Assembly (NCBI GenBank): GCA_016934825.1
Contig: JAFGSB010000143.1
Span: forward strand, 1-51,022
DNA length: 51,022 nt
Reading direction: 5' to 3'
DNA from: Candidatus Zhuqueibacterota bacterium
Lineage (GTDB): Bacteria; Zhuqueibacterota; Zhuqueibacteria; Residuimicrobiales; Krinioviventaceae
Shown here: piece after piece, positions 18,083-26,432 of the stretch
Position numbering within the stretch: the stretch's first letter is position 1
How the letters are laid out: each line of letters opens with the position of its first letter
Made by a program: the position numbers and the translations under genes
The notes under the pieces: generated by a model
What the model was told of the DNA's origin: nothing
Seen by the model: the letters and a program-made list of their open reading frames with translations, nothing else
Databases searched by the model: none

Positions 18083-18673
18083 ATGAACCTGAGCAAGGAA
18101 GAAAAAAAGAATGAATTTATTAAACTCCGGGCCAAAGGAGAAAGTTACCTGGAAATTGCAAAAAAACTGAATGTAGCTAAATCAACACTTGCAAACTGGA
18201 ATCATGAATTTAAAGATGATATTGCAACCTTAAAAGCAATGGAATTGGAGAGTCTGCAAGATCAATTTTATCTATTGAAAGAGGGGCGCATATCAATCCT
18301 CGGAAATTATTTGTTACAAATTAAAAAAGAGTTAGATAACCGAAAGTTAAATACCATTTCTACGGATAAATTATTTGAATTATTTATAAAAACATTTCAG
18401 GAACTTAAAAAAGAATACATAGATGTAAAACCACTCACCAATCAAGAATCATTATTCATAAAGGGGGATAAAAATGGACCAAAATTGAACGAATTAGAGA
18501 TGATTTCTCAAGAATTAATGAAATTGTTATTGGAATTCAGGGCGGGTATTAAAAATGCATATCAGGTGAATAAAGAAATGAATATTCTCCTGAGTATATT
18601 GAAAGTAAAGCAATCTGAAGAAATTGAATTAAAATTAGATAATATAAAGTCAATATTAGAAAAGAGGAAATGA
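18083..18673 (+). CDS. HTH-domain protein of mobile element (terminase-small/transposase-type HTH)
   Basis: The product is a 196-aa protein with an N-terminal helix-turn-helix at about residues 6-40 (LRAKGESYLEIAKKLNVAKS, then TLANW). This type is found in small terminase subunits, transposases and replication-associated proteins of phages and satellites. The remaining 150 residues are long charged helices, probably a coiled coil or oligomerisation region. It overlaps the next gene by 4 bases (ATGA), so the two products are likely partners. It lies upstream of the primase-helicase, so roles in replication control or DNA packaging are both possible. The exact function cannot be fixed from sequence. 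Confidence 0.6.
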   Translation: MNLSKEEKKNEFIKLRAKGESYLEIAKKLNVAKSTLANWNHEFKDDIATLKAMELESLQDQFYLLKEGRISILGNYLLQIKKELDNRKLNTISTDKLFELFIKTFQELKKEYIDVKPLTNQESLFIKGDKNGPKLNELEMISQELMKLLLEFRAGIKNAYQVNKEMNILLSILKVKQSEEIELKLDNIKSILEKRK

Positions 18674-19419
18674 TGGTTCGTAAAAATGAGATTCAAAAAA
18701 TTATTAATCATAAAAATATATCAGTTGAAGATGCGTTTTCTCTTATTATCAAAGATCAGCTTGGAATAAATAATTCAACTCATTTAAGTGAAAATGAATT
18801 ATCCATTTTATCTAATAAGATTAATTCCAGTTCAAAACCTGAAAAGTGGCGTAGTTCCATTATGACTATTGTTTATTTTAAACAACAAATGACAATAGAG
18901 TATCAATCATTGGAAATATTATTTAGTAATTTTTCATTGATCATGATTGATTTATTAAACTTGAATATAAAGTTCAAAATTAAATTAACACCAGAGATAG
19001 TCAATATTTATGCAAATTCCTATTTAAACACACTTAATGAGTATAACTTGATATTATCTTCCTGTGGATCATGTAAGTCCTTTGAGCATTCCTTAATCAG
19101 ACTTGATAAAAAATTAAAGGAGATTTTAAAAAAATTCTATAGATATTTTTTCATTTTTCAAGCATTAGAAAAGCTTTTTAATTTTCCGCTTTATGAACTC
19201 GAGGAATTAGAACCTGAAATTCAGGACTATCTGTTTAGTTATAACTCTCTAATTAACCTATACAATAAACATCCAATGAATATTAATAATGAAGATATAC
19301 CTGCACTTTCATTGGAAAAAATCAAACCGTCTAAAAAAATAATAAACAAAATTAAAAATGAAATAAATATGATAGATATGTATCTGGGTATTGATAGGGC
19401 AATAAAAATAAAATGGTAA
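18670..19419 (+). CDS. Hypothetical protein coupled to the HTH gene
   Basis: This 249-aa protein belongs to no family I recognise. It is helical, rich in Leu, Ile, Asn and Lys, with no signal peptide or clear membrane span, though residues 95-125 and 155-175 are fairly hydrophobic. A short Cys pair occurs in SSCGSCKSFEH near residue 135. The ATG overlaps the preceding stop as ATGA, with an AGAGGAA ribosome site inside the upstream gene, so expression is coupled. Its position between the HTH protein and the primase-helicase suggests an element-specific function, possibly replication or host takeover. That is inference only. Confidence 0.6.
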   Translation: MMVRKNEIQKIINHKNISVEDAFSLIIKDQLGINNSTHLSENELSILSNKINSSSKPEKWRSSIMTIVYFKQQMTIEYQSLEILFSNFSLIMIDLLNLNIKFKIKLTPEIVNIYANSYLNTLNEYNLILSSCGSCKSFEHSLIRLDKKLKEILKKFYRYFFIFQALEKLFNFPLYELEELEPEIQDYLFSYNSLINLYNKHPMNINNEDIPALSLEKIKPSKKIINKIKNEINMIDMYLGIDRAIKIKW

Positions 19420-19469
19420 TTATGATATCTTGTCTGTTCTTTGAAAAGTTTATTTAGGACGTCAATAGT

Positions 19470-19585
19470 TCCCGTTTATAAAAGTCGATCCGTTTTCGAA
19501 TGTTAGAATAGAACCGTTCAATCTCAAAATCTAGTTATTGCACAACGACAATGCAAAATAACTTTTATCACATTAATAAACGGGA
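19470..19585. repeat. Long-spaced inverted repeat upstream of primase-helicase
   Basis: TCCCGTTTAT at 19470-19479 is repeated in reverse complement, ATAAACGGGA, at 19576-19585, with 96 bases between. Inside the interval a second imperfect pair occurs (GTTATTGCA and TGCAAAATAAC). The 254-base gap before the primase gene has no ORF. It may be a structured leader, a regulatory region or a replication cis-element. The perfect 10-bp match is the only direct evidence. Confidence 0.3.
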
Positions 19586-19673
19586 CATCATAAATTCCAA
19601 ATCTATGATATAATGTAAGCCGATTAGAAATACTCAACGGTAATTTAAGGTCTCCTAAAACAATATTAAAATT

Positions 19674-21815
19674 ATGTATAGACATTTTTATAAAAAATAC
19701 CTGAAAAAAACAAACATAAAAGGTAATAAATTAATAGCATGTTGCCCGCATCCCAAACATGAAGATAGAAATCCAAGCTTTAATGTAGAACTAACAACAG
19801 GGAAATTTCATTGTTTTGGTTGCGACTGGAAAGGTAATGCTTTTACTTTTGCTAAACAATTCCATATCTCTTATTCAATAATACCTGGCTATGATCCAAA
19901 TTATCGTTCAAAAAATAAACATACACTTCAAACTAAACCAGTAAAAGCCTATGATTATATTGATGAAAATGGGAATCTACTTTACCAAGTGTGTCGATAT
20001 TATCCAAAGAGATTTTGTCAACGTCAACTGGATGGTAACGGCGGATGGATTTATAATCTAAATGGAGTTAGAAGAGTATTATATAGGCTACCAGAAATAT
20101 TAAAGTCGCAGAAAGTAATAATCTGTGAAGGTGAAAAAGATGTTGATAATTTAGTTGCTCTTGGTTATGAAGCAACTACCTGTCCGGGGGGAGCTGGCAA
20201 GTGGAAAGATGAATACAATAATTATTTAAAAGATAAAGATGTTCTTATAATTCCTGATAATGATTCTACTGGTAAAAGACATGCTAAGGATGTTGCTCAA
20301 AAACTTAACGTAATTGCACTATCGGTAAAAATCATTCCACTTCCTGAATCATTGGGAACAAAAGGAGATGTAACTGATTTTTTAAATACCTACGGAAAGA
20401 ATATCCTGGAAAAAATATTTAATTCTAACCTTCCAGAAATTGTTTTGCGTTCCATAGATAGGCTAAACAAAGATATAAATACTTTACCAATTTCTGACCT
20501 TGGTAATGCTGAAGCTATTGCAATATTATATGGTAGCAAAATCCGCTATGTGCATGACGCAGAATATTGGTTAATATGGAATGGGAATAACTGGCAAAAG
20601 GATAAAGATAATGAAATTTCAAGAATTGCGATGGAGTGTATTCGAACACGCCAAGAAAAAGCGATGGAAATTGAAAATGAAAATGATCGCAACAAAATGT
20701 TAAGTTGGACTAAAGGCAGCGAATCTGATTATAAAATTAAATCTGCAATAAGACTCTTTAAAGACCTGGAAGAGGTTAAAACGACATCGGATCAATTCGA
20801 TATTGATCCATATTTTTTAGGATGTATGAATGGAATTTTGGATTTAAAAACGGGTAAATTAAGGGCAGGCCAACCTGAACAAATGATCAGTAAATCAACT
20901 AATATTTCATATGATCCTAATGCTAAATGCCAACGTTGGAAGCAATACCTGGAAGAAATATTTGAAAATAATTATAAGTTGATCAATTTTGTTAAACGAG
21001 CAATTGGATATTCTTTAACAGGTAATACTTCAGAACAATGCCTATTCATATTAATTGGTCCAGGAGAAAATGGGAAAAGTTTATTTCTGGAAATCTTGAG
21101 ATCCTTAACAGGAGAATATTGTATAAATACACCATTCCAAACATTTGAAAAAAAATCAAACAAAGGCAATCAAATACCAAACGATGTTGCCGAGTTAGTG
21201 GGAATGAGAATTGTAACATGCTCTGAAATTAATGAATATAGTCAGTTTGATGAAGGACGAATAAAGAGTTTAACCGGAGAAGATGTTATAACTGCAAGAA
21301 AACTCTACAAAGATTTTTTTTCATTTAAACCAACATTTGCAATTTGGTTTGCTTTGAATCATTTTCCAAGAGTTACAGATCATAGTCCTGGTTTTTGGCG
21401 AAGAATAAATAATATTCCATTCAACCGACAATTTACAGATGATGATCGTGATAGAAATTTAAAGAACAAATTAATAGTTGAGTTGTCTGGCATTTTAAAT
21501 TGGGCAATTGAAGGATGCCTTGAATGGCAAAAGGTAGGATTGATGGTTCCCGAAATTATAAAAACAGAAAACAGAAAATATCAAAAAGAGTCTGATACGT
21601 TATCTCTATTTTTTGAAGAATGTACACTTTGTGGTAAAGATAGAGAGATAGGGGCTCAAGACTTGTACGATTCCTATAGAGAATGGTGTAAAAAATATTC
21701 TATCAAGCCAATTTCAATTGTCGTGTTTGGTAAAAGGATAAGTAGTATGGGTATAACAAAAGTAAAAGAAACCTATAAACGTAATACTATTTATCAGGGA
21801 ATAAGTTTAAGCTGA
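19674..21815 (+). CDS. P4-alpha-like primase-helicase (CHC2 zinc finger, TOPRIM, SF3)
   Basis: This 713-aa replication protein has a CHC2-type zinc finger at residues 23-50 (CCPHPKHEDRNPSF, then FHCFGC). A TOPRIM primase domain follows at about 155-205 (VIICEGEKDVDN, LIIPDNDSTGK). The C-terminal half is a D5/SF3 helicase with Walker A GPGENGKS at 462-469. The domain order matches phage P4 alpha and related satellite or plasmid primase-helicases, which open the origin and prime synthesis. It is the main sign that this region is, or was, an autonomously replicating element. The frame is intact. There is no obvious Shine-Dalgarno site before the ATG at 19674. An iteron-like repeat lies 9 bases after its stop. 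Confidence 0.88.
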   Translation: MYRHFYKKYLKKTNIKGNKLIACCPHPKHEDRNPSFNVELTTGKFHCFGCDWKGNAFTFAKQFHISYSIIPGYDPNYRSKNKHTLQTKPVKAYDYIDENGNLLYQVCRYYPKRFCQRQLDGNGGWIYNLNGVRRVLYRLPEILKSQKVIICEGEKDVDNLVALGYEATTCPGGAGKWKDEYNNYLKDKDVLIIPDNDSTGKRHAKDVAQKLNVIALSVKIIPLPESLGTKGDVTDFLNTYGKNILEKIFNSNLPEIVLRSIDRLNKDINTLPISDLGNAEAIAILYGSKIRYVHDAEYWLIWNGNNWQKDKDNEISRIAMECIRTRQEKAMEIENENDRNKMLSWTKGSESDYKIKSAIRLFKDLEEVKTTSDQFDIDPYFLGCMNGILDLKTGKLRAGQPEQMISKSTNISYDPNAKCQRWKQYLEEIFENNYKLINFVKRAIGYSLTGNTSEQCLFILIGPGENGKSLFLEILRSLTGEYCINTPFQTFEKKSNKGNQIPNDVAELVGMRIVTCSEINEYSQFDEGRIKSLTGEDVITARKLYKDFFSFKPTFAIWFALNHFPRVTDHSPGFWRRINNIPFNRQFTDDDRDRNLKNKLIVELSGILNWAIEGCLEWQKVGLMVPEIIKTENRKYQKESDTLSLFFEECTLCGKDREIGAQDLYDSYREWCKKYSIKPISIVVFGKRISSMGITKVKETYKRNTIYQGISLS

Positions 21816-21823
21816 TTTTTTAA

Positions 21824-21916
21824 TCGAAATAGTCGAAACAGTTATAGAATAAATTGATAATAAAATGACATAACATGAATAATAAACTTTATGAAAAACT
21901 GTTTCGACTGTTTCGA
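21824..21916. repeat. Iteron-like tandem and inverted repeats (candidate origin)
   Basis: Just after the primase-helicase stop, 21824-21843 reads TCGAAATAG, TCGAAACAG, TT. At 21897-21916 the reverse complement appears as AA, CTGTTTCGA, CTGTTTCGA. The two 20-base arms match at 19 of 20 positions, and each holds two tandem 9-mers. The 53 bases between are AT-rich. Repeated oriented 9-mers flanking AT-rich DNA beside a P4-type replication gene fit a replication origin. An operator or arm-type recombinase site next to the excisionase gene is an alternative. Confidence 0.5.
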
Positions 21917-22097
21917 AATATCAAAAGGAATTAATAATCAAATATTTAAGCAAGATAATATTGATTGTAAAAAATTGAATTTAAATCACGCAACCTCAAC
22001 ACAAAGCAATAAAAAAAAACATAAAGTCAATAATTACAATACTAAATCACCGGATACAGTAGCCAGAGGCCAATAGTAAAAACATAGGGATATCAAC

Positions 22098-22283
22098 ATG
22101 TCAGTCATCGTCAATAAAAGATTACTGGATGCAAAAGAAGCATCAAATTATCTTTCTATAAGCCGGACCAAATTATATGAACTTCTCAAAAAGAAAGAGA
22201 TAAATAGCATAACAATTGACACCCGGCGGCTCTTTGATGTGGAAGATCTGGACACTTTTGTTAATCAATTAAAGTCTAATTGA
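22098..22283 (+). CDS. Excisionase-like MerR/HTH_17 small DNA-binding protein
   Basis: This 61-aa protein has the helix-turn-helix pattern of excisionase/HTH_17 proteins: LLDAKEASNYLSISRTKLYE for the first helices and recognition helix, then a beta wing (SITIDTRRLFDVEDLDTFV). Such proteins bend DNA beside attachment sites and set the direction of integrase reactions, or act as small regulators. It lies 92 bases upstream of the tyrosine recombinase on the same strand, the normal xis-int arrangement. Its start has a modest AGGGAT ribosome site. Excision activity is inferred from family and position. Confidence 0.75.
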   Translation: MSVIVNKRLLDAKEASNYLSISRTKLYELLKKKEINSITIDTRRLFDVEDLDTFVNQLKSN

Positions 22284-22375
22284 CATTTAAGACCAATAAA
22301 AAATGTTGGATTTTTTATTTAAAACCCTATATTTATACCGGACGTTTTGGCTTCTCTTGTTGAAAGGAGGAGCTT

Positions 22376-23434
22376 ATGTCGGTATATAAAAAATCCAGAA
22401 AGGACGGTTCAAGGGCCTGGTTTTATGACTTCTCCCATAATGGTGTACGATATCGGGGCGTCGCGGGGTCTACTAAAACACAGGCTTTAATTGTTCAAGA
22501 CAAAATTAGAGCTAAAGTCCTGAACGGTGAATATGACCTGAAAGACAAATACAATAATCAGAGATTTGAGGACTTTGCACAAAAATACTCGAGAAGAAAT
22601 TCTCACTTGAGAAGTTACAAAAGAATTAAAATATTCTTGAATAATTTAACAGCCTTTTTTTCTGGTAATGTTCTTTCAAATATTACGGCAAATGAAATCG
22701 AGGAATACAAGTCTAAAAGATTAGTGGATGGTGTTACCAAAACGACAGTTAATCGTGAATTGGAATGTTTAAGACGCATGTATAATTTGGCTGTAAAATG
22801 GGGTGACGCTAAAACGAATCCCGTTAATAATGTAGACTTTTTTAAGGAACCACCTGGCCGAACACGCTACCTTACTCTTGAAGACGCAAAATCATTACTT
22901 GATAATTGTAATGTTTTTCTTAAACCTGTTGTTTTTACTGCTTTGAATACAGGTATGCGTTTAAGTGAAATTTTGACACTCAGGTGGAACCAGGTTCACA
23001 TTCGATCAGTCATTGACCCTTATATCGAATTATCGGAAACAAAAAGTAATAAAAAAAGAAGTATTCCTCTCAATGATGATATGGTTGAATTGCTAAATCA
23101 ATTGTATCCGAATGATTCTGAATATGTCTTTTTAAATGTGACTGGTATGCCTTTCAAATCTGTTAAAATAAGTTTCCATACAGCACTGAAAAAGTCAGAG
23201 ATTCTGGACTTTCGATTTCATGATCTGAGACATACGTTTGCATCCCATTTTATTATGAACGGTGGTGATCTTTTAACCCTAAAGGAAATTTTGGGACACA
23301 GTTCATTAAAGATGGTAGCACGTTACACTCATTTGGCTCAAAAACACAAATTACGTCAGATAAATAATCTTGTTGGCAAATTCAAAAATGCCACCTATCT
23401 GCCACCTGAGAGAAAAATGAGTGAAAAAATTTAG
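22376..23434 (+). CDS. Tyrosine recombinase (phage-type integrase)
   Basis: This 352-aa tyrosine recombinase has an N-terminal arm-binding-like region (residues 1-60), a core-binding SAM-like domain (about 65-160) and a C-terminal catalytic domain. The catalytic residues are visible: Arg in NTGMRLSEIL (about 195), HDLRHTF (about 282-288), LGHSS (about 306) and the tyrosine nucleophile in ARYTHL (about 316). AAAGGAGG directly before the ATG gives strong translation. The stop is 36 bases before the 5' end of the tRNA-Sec gene, which suggests that gene is the chromosomal target. No copy of the tRNA end is seen elsewhere in the window, so the far attachment site must lie outside. Confidence 0.92.
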   Translation: MSVYKKSRKDGSRAWFYDFSHNGVRYRGVAGSTKTQALIVQDKIRAKVLNGEYDLKDKYNNQRFEDFAQKYSRRNSHLRSYKRIKIFLNNLTAFFSGNVLSNITANEIEEYKSKRLVDGVTKTTVNRELECLRRMYNLAVKWGDAKTNPVNNVDFFKEPPGRTRYLTLEDAKSLLDNCNVFLKPVVFTALNTGMRLSEILTLRWNQVHIRSVIDPYIELSETKSNKKRSIPLNDDMVELLNQLYPNDSEYVFLNVTGMPFKSVKISFHTALKKSEILDFRFHDLRHTFASHFIMNGGDLLTLKEILGHSSLKMVARYTHLAQKHKLRQINNLVGKFKNATYLPPERKMSEKI

Positions 23435-23470
23435 TAAAAAAATCAACCTAACCTATTGTTTTTATTATAC

Positions 23471-23566
23471 GGGAATGCATGGCGACCTGGTGGCGCCCGC
23501 GGGCTTCAAACCCGTATGTGAGGCGTGAATAACGTCTCGGGTGGGTTCGATTCCCACACATTCCCG
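23471..23566 (+). tRNA. selC: tRNA-Sec (UCA anticodon)
   Basis: The 96-base gene folds as a selenocysteine tRNA. The acceptor stem GGGAATG pairs with CATTCCC. The anticodon stem GCGGG/CCCGT encloses loop CTTCAAA with anticodon TCA. A long variable arm (GAGGCGT, ACGTCTC) follows, then a T arm with GTTCGATT. The 3' discriminator is G, and CCA is not encoded. The long variable arm and TCA anticodon exclude ordinary tRNAs. It decodes UGA with selenocysteine, so the organism should encode SelA, SelB and SelD elsewhere; none is in the window. The integrase ends 36 bases upstream and a terminator follows at once. Confidence 0.93.
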
Positions 23567-23570
23567 CTAT

Positions 23571-23601
23571 AAAAAAAGCCCTTGTTATTAGGGCTTTTTT
23601 T
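23571..23601 (+). terminator. Rho-independent terminator after tRNA-Sec
   Basis: A perfect 12-bp stem (A-run plus GCCCT, 7-base loop, AGGGC plus T-run) starts 4 bases after the tRNA. The flanking A and T runs make it work in either direction. It separates the island side from the - strand metabolic cluster. Confidence 0.9.
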
Positions 23602-23807
23602 ATTGATGATATATTAATAATTGTTTTAACGGGGATTGTTCAAATCCGAATTTACAAAGTCCAGCAGGCATTAAAATTAAATTATGTTCGTATTCTAAAA
23701 TGTAAAATCCTGTTCCCTTCCTAAGCAATTTTTTTCAATAAAATGCTAAATTTACATTCTAAACAAGATAAATTATCCCGAAATGAGCCGGTAAGATAAA
23801 TCACACA

Positions 23808-24563
23808 TTACATCAAGAATACCACATCAGCTAATTCATGTTTTAAAATATTCTTGTCGGGAAAAGCATGTCCCTTATGCTGCCGAAATCCTTCAGCATA
23901 ATGTGTGTTTATCTCTTCTCCTCTTTTCCTGGAAAAATCCTTCATAGTCCTGATATACTCATCGATACCGTGATGTTCCAACAACCAATCCCGCTGACTC
24001 TTGTGGCAATATAACATTTTCTCTTTCGTGTCTATTACATCGTTTATATCAATTATTATATTTGGATTTATTTCATTTCCAAATATATCTTTTCCCTCCA
24101 TGGGGTCCATATAATAAAGAAATGGAACTGACTCAAAAGGAGCGGCGCCGGGAGTTTTTATATTCACCATCCCGGCAGAAAAACAAGCAGTTTGAACCAG
24201 TTTACTGGTCATCTCGTGATCAACCATATAATCTGATGGGCTGTGTGTAAATACGATCGAAGGTTTTACTTTTCTGACCACTTGAATGGTTTTCAGCAAA
24301 GTTGGCTTGTCATACATAATAAAAACATCGTCACACTCCAAACAAAAATAACCGGCGGCAAGGATATCGGCAGAAATTTGCGCCTCCTGCAAACGGATAC
24401 TGCTGATTTCTTCTCTGCTTAACTTTGTAGAACCGCAATCGCCGGGCGTCATCGTTGCAATGATGATTTGCCAGCCTTTTACTCTGAGCAGGGCAAGCGT
24501 TCCGGCGCACATAAACTCCACATCATCCGGATGGGCTGCAATAGCTAACGCCGTTTTCTTCAT
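23808..24563 (-). CDS. PIG-L/LmbE-family N-deacetylase
   Basis: This 251-aa zinc-dependent deacetylase has the family signature AHPDDVE at residues 9-15, with His and two Asp as metal ligands and catalytic base, and a further ligand His in SDYMVDHEM near residue 115. The family removes N-acetyl groups from GlcNAc-containing lipids, thiols or free amino sugars. No signal peptide is visible, so it acts in the cytoplasm. It is the last gene of a - strand cluster with a symporter, a NagB-like deaminase, an aminotransferase and an oxidoreductase. A role in deacetylating an imported amino sugar before deamination fits, but is inference. AGGA precedes the ATG. Confidence 0.85.
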   Translation of the reverse strand: MKKTALAIAAHPDDVEFMCAGTLALLRVKGWQIIIATMTPGDCGSTKLSREEISSIRLQEAQISADILAAGYFCLECDDVFIMYDKPTLLKTIQVVRKVKPSIVFTHSPSDYMVDHEMTSKLVQTACFSAGMVNIKTPGAAPFESVPFLYYMDPMEGKDIFGNEINPNIIIDINDVIDTKEKMLYCHKSQRDWLLEHHGIDEYIRTMKDFSRKRGEEINTHYAEGFRQHKGHAFPDKNILKHELADVVFLM

Positions 24564-24595
24564 TGTCCTATAAATTTAATAAAACGTTGTTTATA

Positions 24596-24754
24596 TTATT
24601 TACTTTTGACAGAGTGCTGACGATCATCAAGCATTTTAAACATGTCTTTTAATTCCGAAATTGCTTTGTAAAGAATTTTTCCCGACATATAAGTAAATGA
24701 AACGGTCGAAAATAATACAACAGCAGCCCAGAAATATATCCACCCGGTCATCAT
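24596..24754 (-). CDS. Symporter small accessory membrane protein, 52 aa
   Basis: This is a 52-aa ORF whose ATG overlaps the stop of the SSS symporter (ATGA), which implies translational coupling. It begins MMTGWIYFWAAVVLFSTVSF, a single hydrophobic transmembrane helix, followed by an amphipathic charged tail (ISELKDMFKMLDDRQ). Single-span partner proteins encoded directly downstream of SSS symporters are known as symporter small accessory proteins and probably stabilise or regulate the transporter. The length, topology and position fit. Easily missed because of its size. Confidence 0.72.
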   Translation of the reverse strand: MMTGWIYFWAAVVLFSTVSFTYMSGKILYKAISELKDMFKMLDDRQHSVKSK

Positions 24755-26235
24755 GCGCTCACCTCATTTTTTTGGGGATTCAGTATATTTTGAATTAATG
24801 ATCCGGTTATCATGCCGATGAAAGCAAGCAAAAATCCGCCCCACCCCATTTGCGAGGCCCAGGTATTTTTAAATTCTTCCGACAAAACCAGATACAACAA
24901 CGGAGGCAGCGCGCCCAGGGTAAATGCCATGTAAGCGCCTGCAGTGCGGGCCTTTTTCCAGTAAAGTCCCAAAGCAATACTAACCAGCGTTCCGGGAAGA
25001 AACAACATCCCTGTCATATTTAAATAAAAGTACAGATATCCTTCCAGCTTGTGAAACAATGACCACCAGATGATGAAGATCATCATTGCGGCTACGGTAA
25101 TACGACTGATCAGTAATTGTTTTTTTGAATCCATATCTTTGCCGGTAAGATTCCTGATTAAGGTTCCGATAATATCCTGTGAGACCACAGAACTCCAGGA
25201 CAGAAGGTAACTGGCATAGGTGGACATGGACGCGGCTAAAAGTCCGGCGAAAATCAATCCCAAAAGACCCGACGGGATGATGTTTTTATCTTTTACCAGC
25301 AACGCCAGAGCATCAAGTCCGTTAACCGGTTCTTTTAAATAAGCAAAAGCCATGATACCCCAAAAAATGGGTAATATGGCGCGAGACAAAAACATAAGAC
25401 CGGACCAGCTGTATATTTTCATACCGGTTTTGGAATCCTTCGAAGAAAACAAGCGCATGGAAATGGCCTGCCAGGCAACCAAAATGGCCGTCCACAGTAA
25501 AATCTGCCAGATCAAAAATCCGATACCGAATTCCCCCTCGAACAAATTCGGAAAAAACGGATTGACTCCTTTCTCACCTAATTTGCTGACAACGGAATCC
25601 ACAATCGTGTTCCAACCAATAATATATACGCCATATACGGTTATAAAAACCATTCCAAAACTCAGCAGGGCATACTGCAAATAATTGGTCAGGATGATGG
25701 AAACCATTCCCCCGGCAAGTGTATATAGCAGAACCATAGTCAATAAAACGACCATGGTCAGTAATACATATCCCTCAGGGATGCCGGTTACCGTATTTAT
25801 AAACTTTGCCTCCACGCCGGGGAAGACCCCGAAATTCAAAATACCGCCTACCGCCATCAATATACCGGCATACAACCGGATTCCCTTACTGAATTTTTTG
25901 GAATAAAACTCCGGGATGGTCATGATCTTCATTTCCAGCAGCGGCTTGATTATGAAACCTGTTCTCCCCAGGAAAAAATAGACCAGCATAGGAGGAAAGG
26001 CGGCAATCAGACTGACAAGACCGGCTTTATAACCCAGTTCTGCATAATATATATAAGTGATCATACCAATCTCTGTACACATCATGGACAACAATCCCAA
26101 ATGAAAACCCATGGTACGATCGGCAACCAGATAATCACCAATACCACTAATATACTTTTTTACAATTGTTCCGGACCAGAAAATCAACAGAATATACAGA
26201 ACAACGATACCAATATCGATGGAATTAAAATTCAC
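24751..26235 (-). CDS. Sodium:solute symporter (SSS family)
   Basis: This 494-aa membrane protein has about 13 hydrophobic segments in the pattern of the SSS/SLC5 family. The first segment is followed by GTIVKKYISGIGDYLVADRT, a conserved loop. Later loops such as LAASMSTYASYLLSWSSVV carry the small-residue and Ser/Thr sodium-site signature. It probably imports a sugar, amino sugar or derivative with Na+. It starts with GTG at 26235, chosen because GGAGGTG stands just upstream. It is coupled to a 52-aa accessory protein. Among its neighbours are a deaminase and a deacetylase, which suggests an amino-sugar substrate, but the substrate cannot be read from sequence. Confidence 0.9.
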   Translation of the reverse strand: MNFNSIDIGIVVLYILLIFWSGTIVKKYISGIGDYLVADRTMGFHLGLLSMMCTEIGMITYIYYAELGYKAGLVSLIAAFPPMLVYFFLGRTGFIIKPLLEMKIMTIPEFYSKKFSKGIRLYAGILMAVGGILNFGVFPGVEAKFINTVTGIPEGYVLLTMVVLLTMVLLYTLAGGMVSIILTNYLQYALLSFGMVFITVYGVYIIGWNTIVDSVVSKLGEKGVNPFFPNLFEGEFGIGFLIWQILLWTAILVAWQAISMRLFSSKDSKTGMKIYSWSGLMFLSRAILPIFWGIMAFAYLKEPVNGLDALALLVKDKNIIPSGLLGLIFAGLLAASMSTYASYLLSWSSVVSQDIIGTLIRNLTGKDMDSKKQLLISRITVAAMMIFIIWWSLFHKLEGYLYFYLNMTGMLFLPGTLVSIALGLYWKKARTAGAYMAFTLGALPPLLYLVLSEEFKNTWASQMGWGGFLLAFIGMITGSLIQNILNPQKNEVSA

Positions 26236-26432
26236 GGCACCTCCATTGTTTTAAACAGGTTTCAATAATTCTTTCCAGAATAATATAAATAATCGATAAC
26301 TCAATCAGATAGAACGGTCATACGAACAGGCTTTCAACTGCTACGATAATGATATAAAATACAAATTTTTTTTAATGGGACAAAGATAAATTATTTCATA
26401 TTTGATAAAAAAATTAAAATTGTAAATATTAT

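Noticed and set aside
21891-22076. 61-codon frame between the primase-helicase and xis
   Set aside because: Its start lies inside the iteron-like repeat arm, there is no ribosome site, and the Asn/Lys-rich translation looks like non-coding AT-rich DNA.
23463-23468. TATTAT as the -10 box of tRNA-Sec
   Set aside because: It ends 2 bases before the mature tRNA, so transcription from it would begin inside the tRNA.
1-23470. Second attachment site (duplicate of the tRNA-Sec end) marking the left edge of the island
   Set aside because: No second copy of either tRNA end was recognised upstream, so the left boundary lies outside the window or the core is too short to see by eye.
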